Below are positions 63,602 to 64,000 of a DNA stretch of 64,000 bases, in pieces. Position 1 is the first letter of the stretch. Every line of letters begins with the position of its first letter. The DNA lies in contig NZMG01000003.1 of the NCBI GenBank assembly GCA_002694465.1, forward strand, positions 1 to 64,000, in the 5' to 3' direction. Both the position numbers and the translations under genes were made by a program. Source of the DNA: Flavobacteriaceae bacterium (lineage in GTDB: Bacteria > Bacteroidota > Bacteroidia > Flavobacteriales > Flavobacteriaceae). The notes under the pieces were generated by a model that saw only the letters and a program-made list of their open reading frames with translations, was not told the DNA's origin and searched no databases.

Positions 63602-64000
63602 ATGCAAAAACATCCAATAAACGCATATCACGAAAAACTGACTTATAGTCCAGAAATGCTTTATTCGGAATGGAATAAAATAGCGGAAAGATTTGCTGAC
63701 TTAATTAAAGGTGGATGGGCAAATGAAACTGTGTTGGATTTAATTGATCATATAAAAAATTCAAAGTACTCATCTGAATTTTATCCTGGTTCTTCTTTAG
63801 GACGCTTATTAATAAGCAAACCTGAAAATGGAAAACTGAATTATCAAAGAACTTTGAGCGTTGAGACAAAAATGAATGAAAAAGAAATTGTGCTTGAGTA
63901 TTCAGACTGGGATACAATAAATGACAAAAGCGAAAATCCAGTATTATGGCGGACTGAATGTCAGCCTGAAAATCTGATTGAAAAGTTTGACGAATTTATA
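63602..64000 (+). CDS. Hypothetical protein (partial, runs off the window)
   Basis: An open frame from ATG 63602 continues without a stop through the right edge and gives 133 residues, beginning MQKHPINAYHEKLTYSPEM. The mature sequence contains WNKIAERFADLIKGGW and FYPGSSLGRLL. No family recognised. The ATG is nine bases after the right core of J11 and follows the conserved CAATTTGA, so it is the first gene of the next cassette. Confidence 0.75.
   Translation, partial: MQKHPINAYHEKLTYSPEMLYSEWNKIAERFADLIKGGWANETVLDLIDHIKNSKYSSEFYPGSSLGRLLISKPENGKLNYQRTLSVETKMNEKEIVLEYSDWDTINDKSENPVLWRTECQPENLIEKFDEFI

Noticed and set aside
1..64000. Integrase, transposase or phage genes
   Set aside because: No protein in the window shows tyrosine recombinase (R..HxxR..Y), DDE or serine recombinase motifs. 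The only candidate nuclease in a mobile unit is DUF559.
1..64000. tRNA or rRNA genes
   Set aside because: I saw no cloverleaf or rRNA-like sequence by eye; short RNAs could be missed without a search.

Overview
The window is a chromosomal segment of a marine-type member of the Flavobacteriaceae (Bacteroidota). The DNA is AT-rich and genes lack Shine-Dalgarno sequences. Several promoters match the flavobacterial TAnnTTTG -7 element. A secreted protein carries a type IX secretion (T9SS) sorting tail, and the family content (DUF6090, DUF6503, DUF6702, VF530, fasciclin lipoproteins) is flavobacterial.

Layout. (1) 1-6,400: accessory zone of small plus-strand genes (lipoprotein-like, two DUF6090 membrane proteins, a frameshifted DUF3703 gene, Crp-like regulator, DinB, DUF2200, CDF-like transporter) separated by structured intergenic repeats. 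(2) 6,485-25,333: housekeeping core with valS, an aminotransferase-murB pair, an ECF sigma factor with an Nramp transporter, lipA-gap, a hybrid histidine kinase, lpxK, a Nif3 family gene and a coiled-coil protein. (3) 25,439-32,760: msrA, a TetR-controlled group with two matching operators, a T9SS cargo protein, a CDGSH protein and lipoproteins. (4) 33,115-41,438: a tryptophan/kynurenine degradation operon (kynU, kmo, deaminase, dehydrogenase, ACMSD-type decarboxylase) interrupted by a DUF559 element with inverted-repeat ends. (5) 41,440-51,157: a two-component system, tatA, PAP2, M1/M15/M48 peptidases and pepE. (6) 51,197-64,000: accessory zone of small hypothetical, immunity-like and toxin-antitoxin genes.

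The most unusual feature is in the two accessory zones, clearest from 56.3 kb to the right edge. Genes sit one or two at a time between palindromic sites of about 80-310 bp built like integron attC sites: a constant AAC/GTT outer pair, an unpaired spacer, a long imperfect inner stem and a variable terminal region. A six-base tag just outside AAC at the end of each cassette is the reverse complement of the tag just after GTT at the start of the same cassette. This is exact or one base off for six consecutive cassettes and is what attC recombination by excision and insertion of circles predicts. Two conserved A-C mismatches per stem become G-T wobbles on the bottom strand, so the bottom strand should fold better, as in integrons. 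Core triplets are kept but the canonical RYYYAAC/GTTRRRY consensus is not always met, and no integrase gene is visible, so this is a candidate non-canonical integron-like cassette system.

Some sites are hybrids whose right half is replaced by a tail of about 106 bp, preceded by the last codons of an HTH gene. A longer copy of that gene (54,985) follows nine 21-bp tandem repeats. Cargo includes a higBA module with its own promoter and a two-gene unit encoding a small CxxC protein plus a membrane-anchored protein with about six S1-like repeats.
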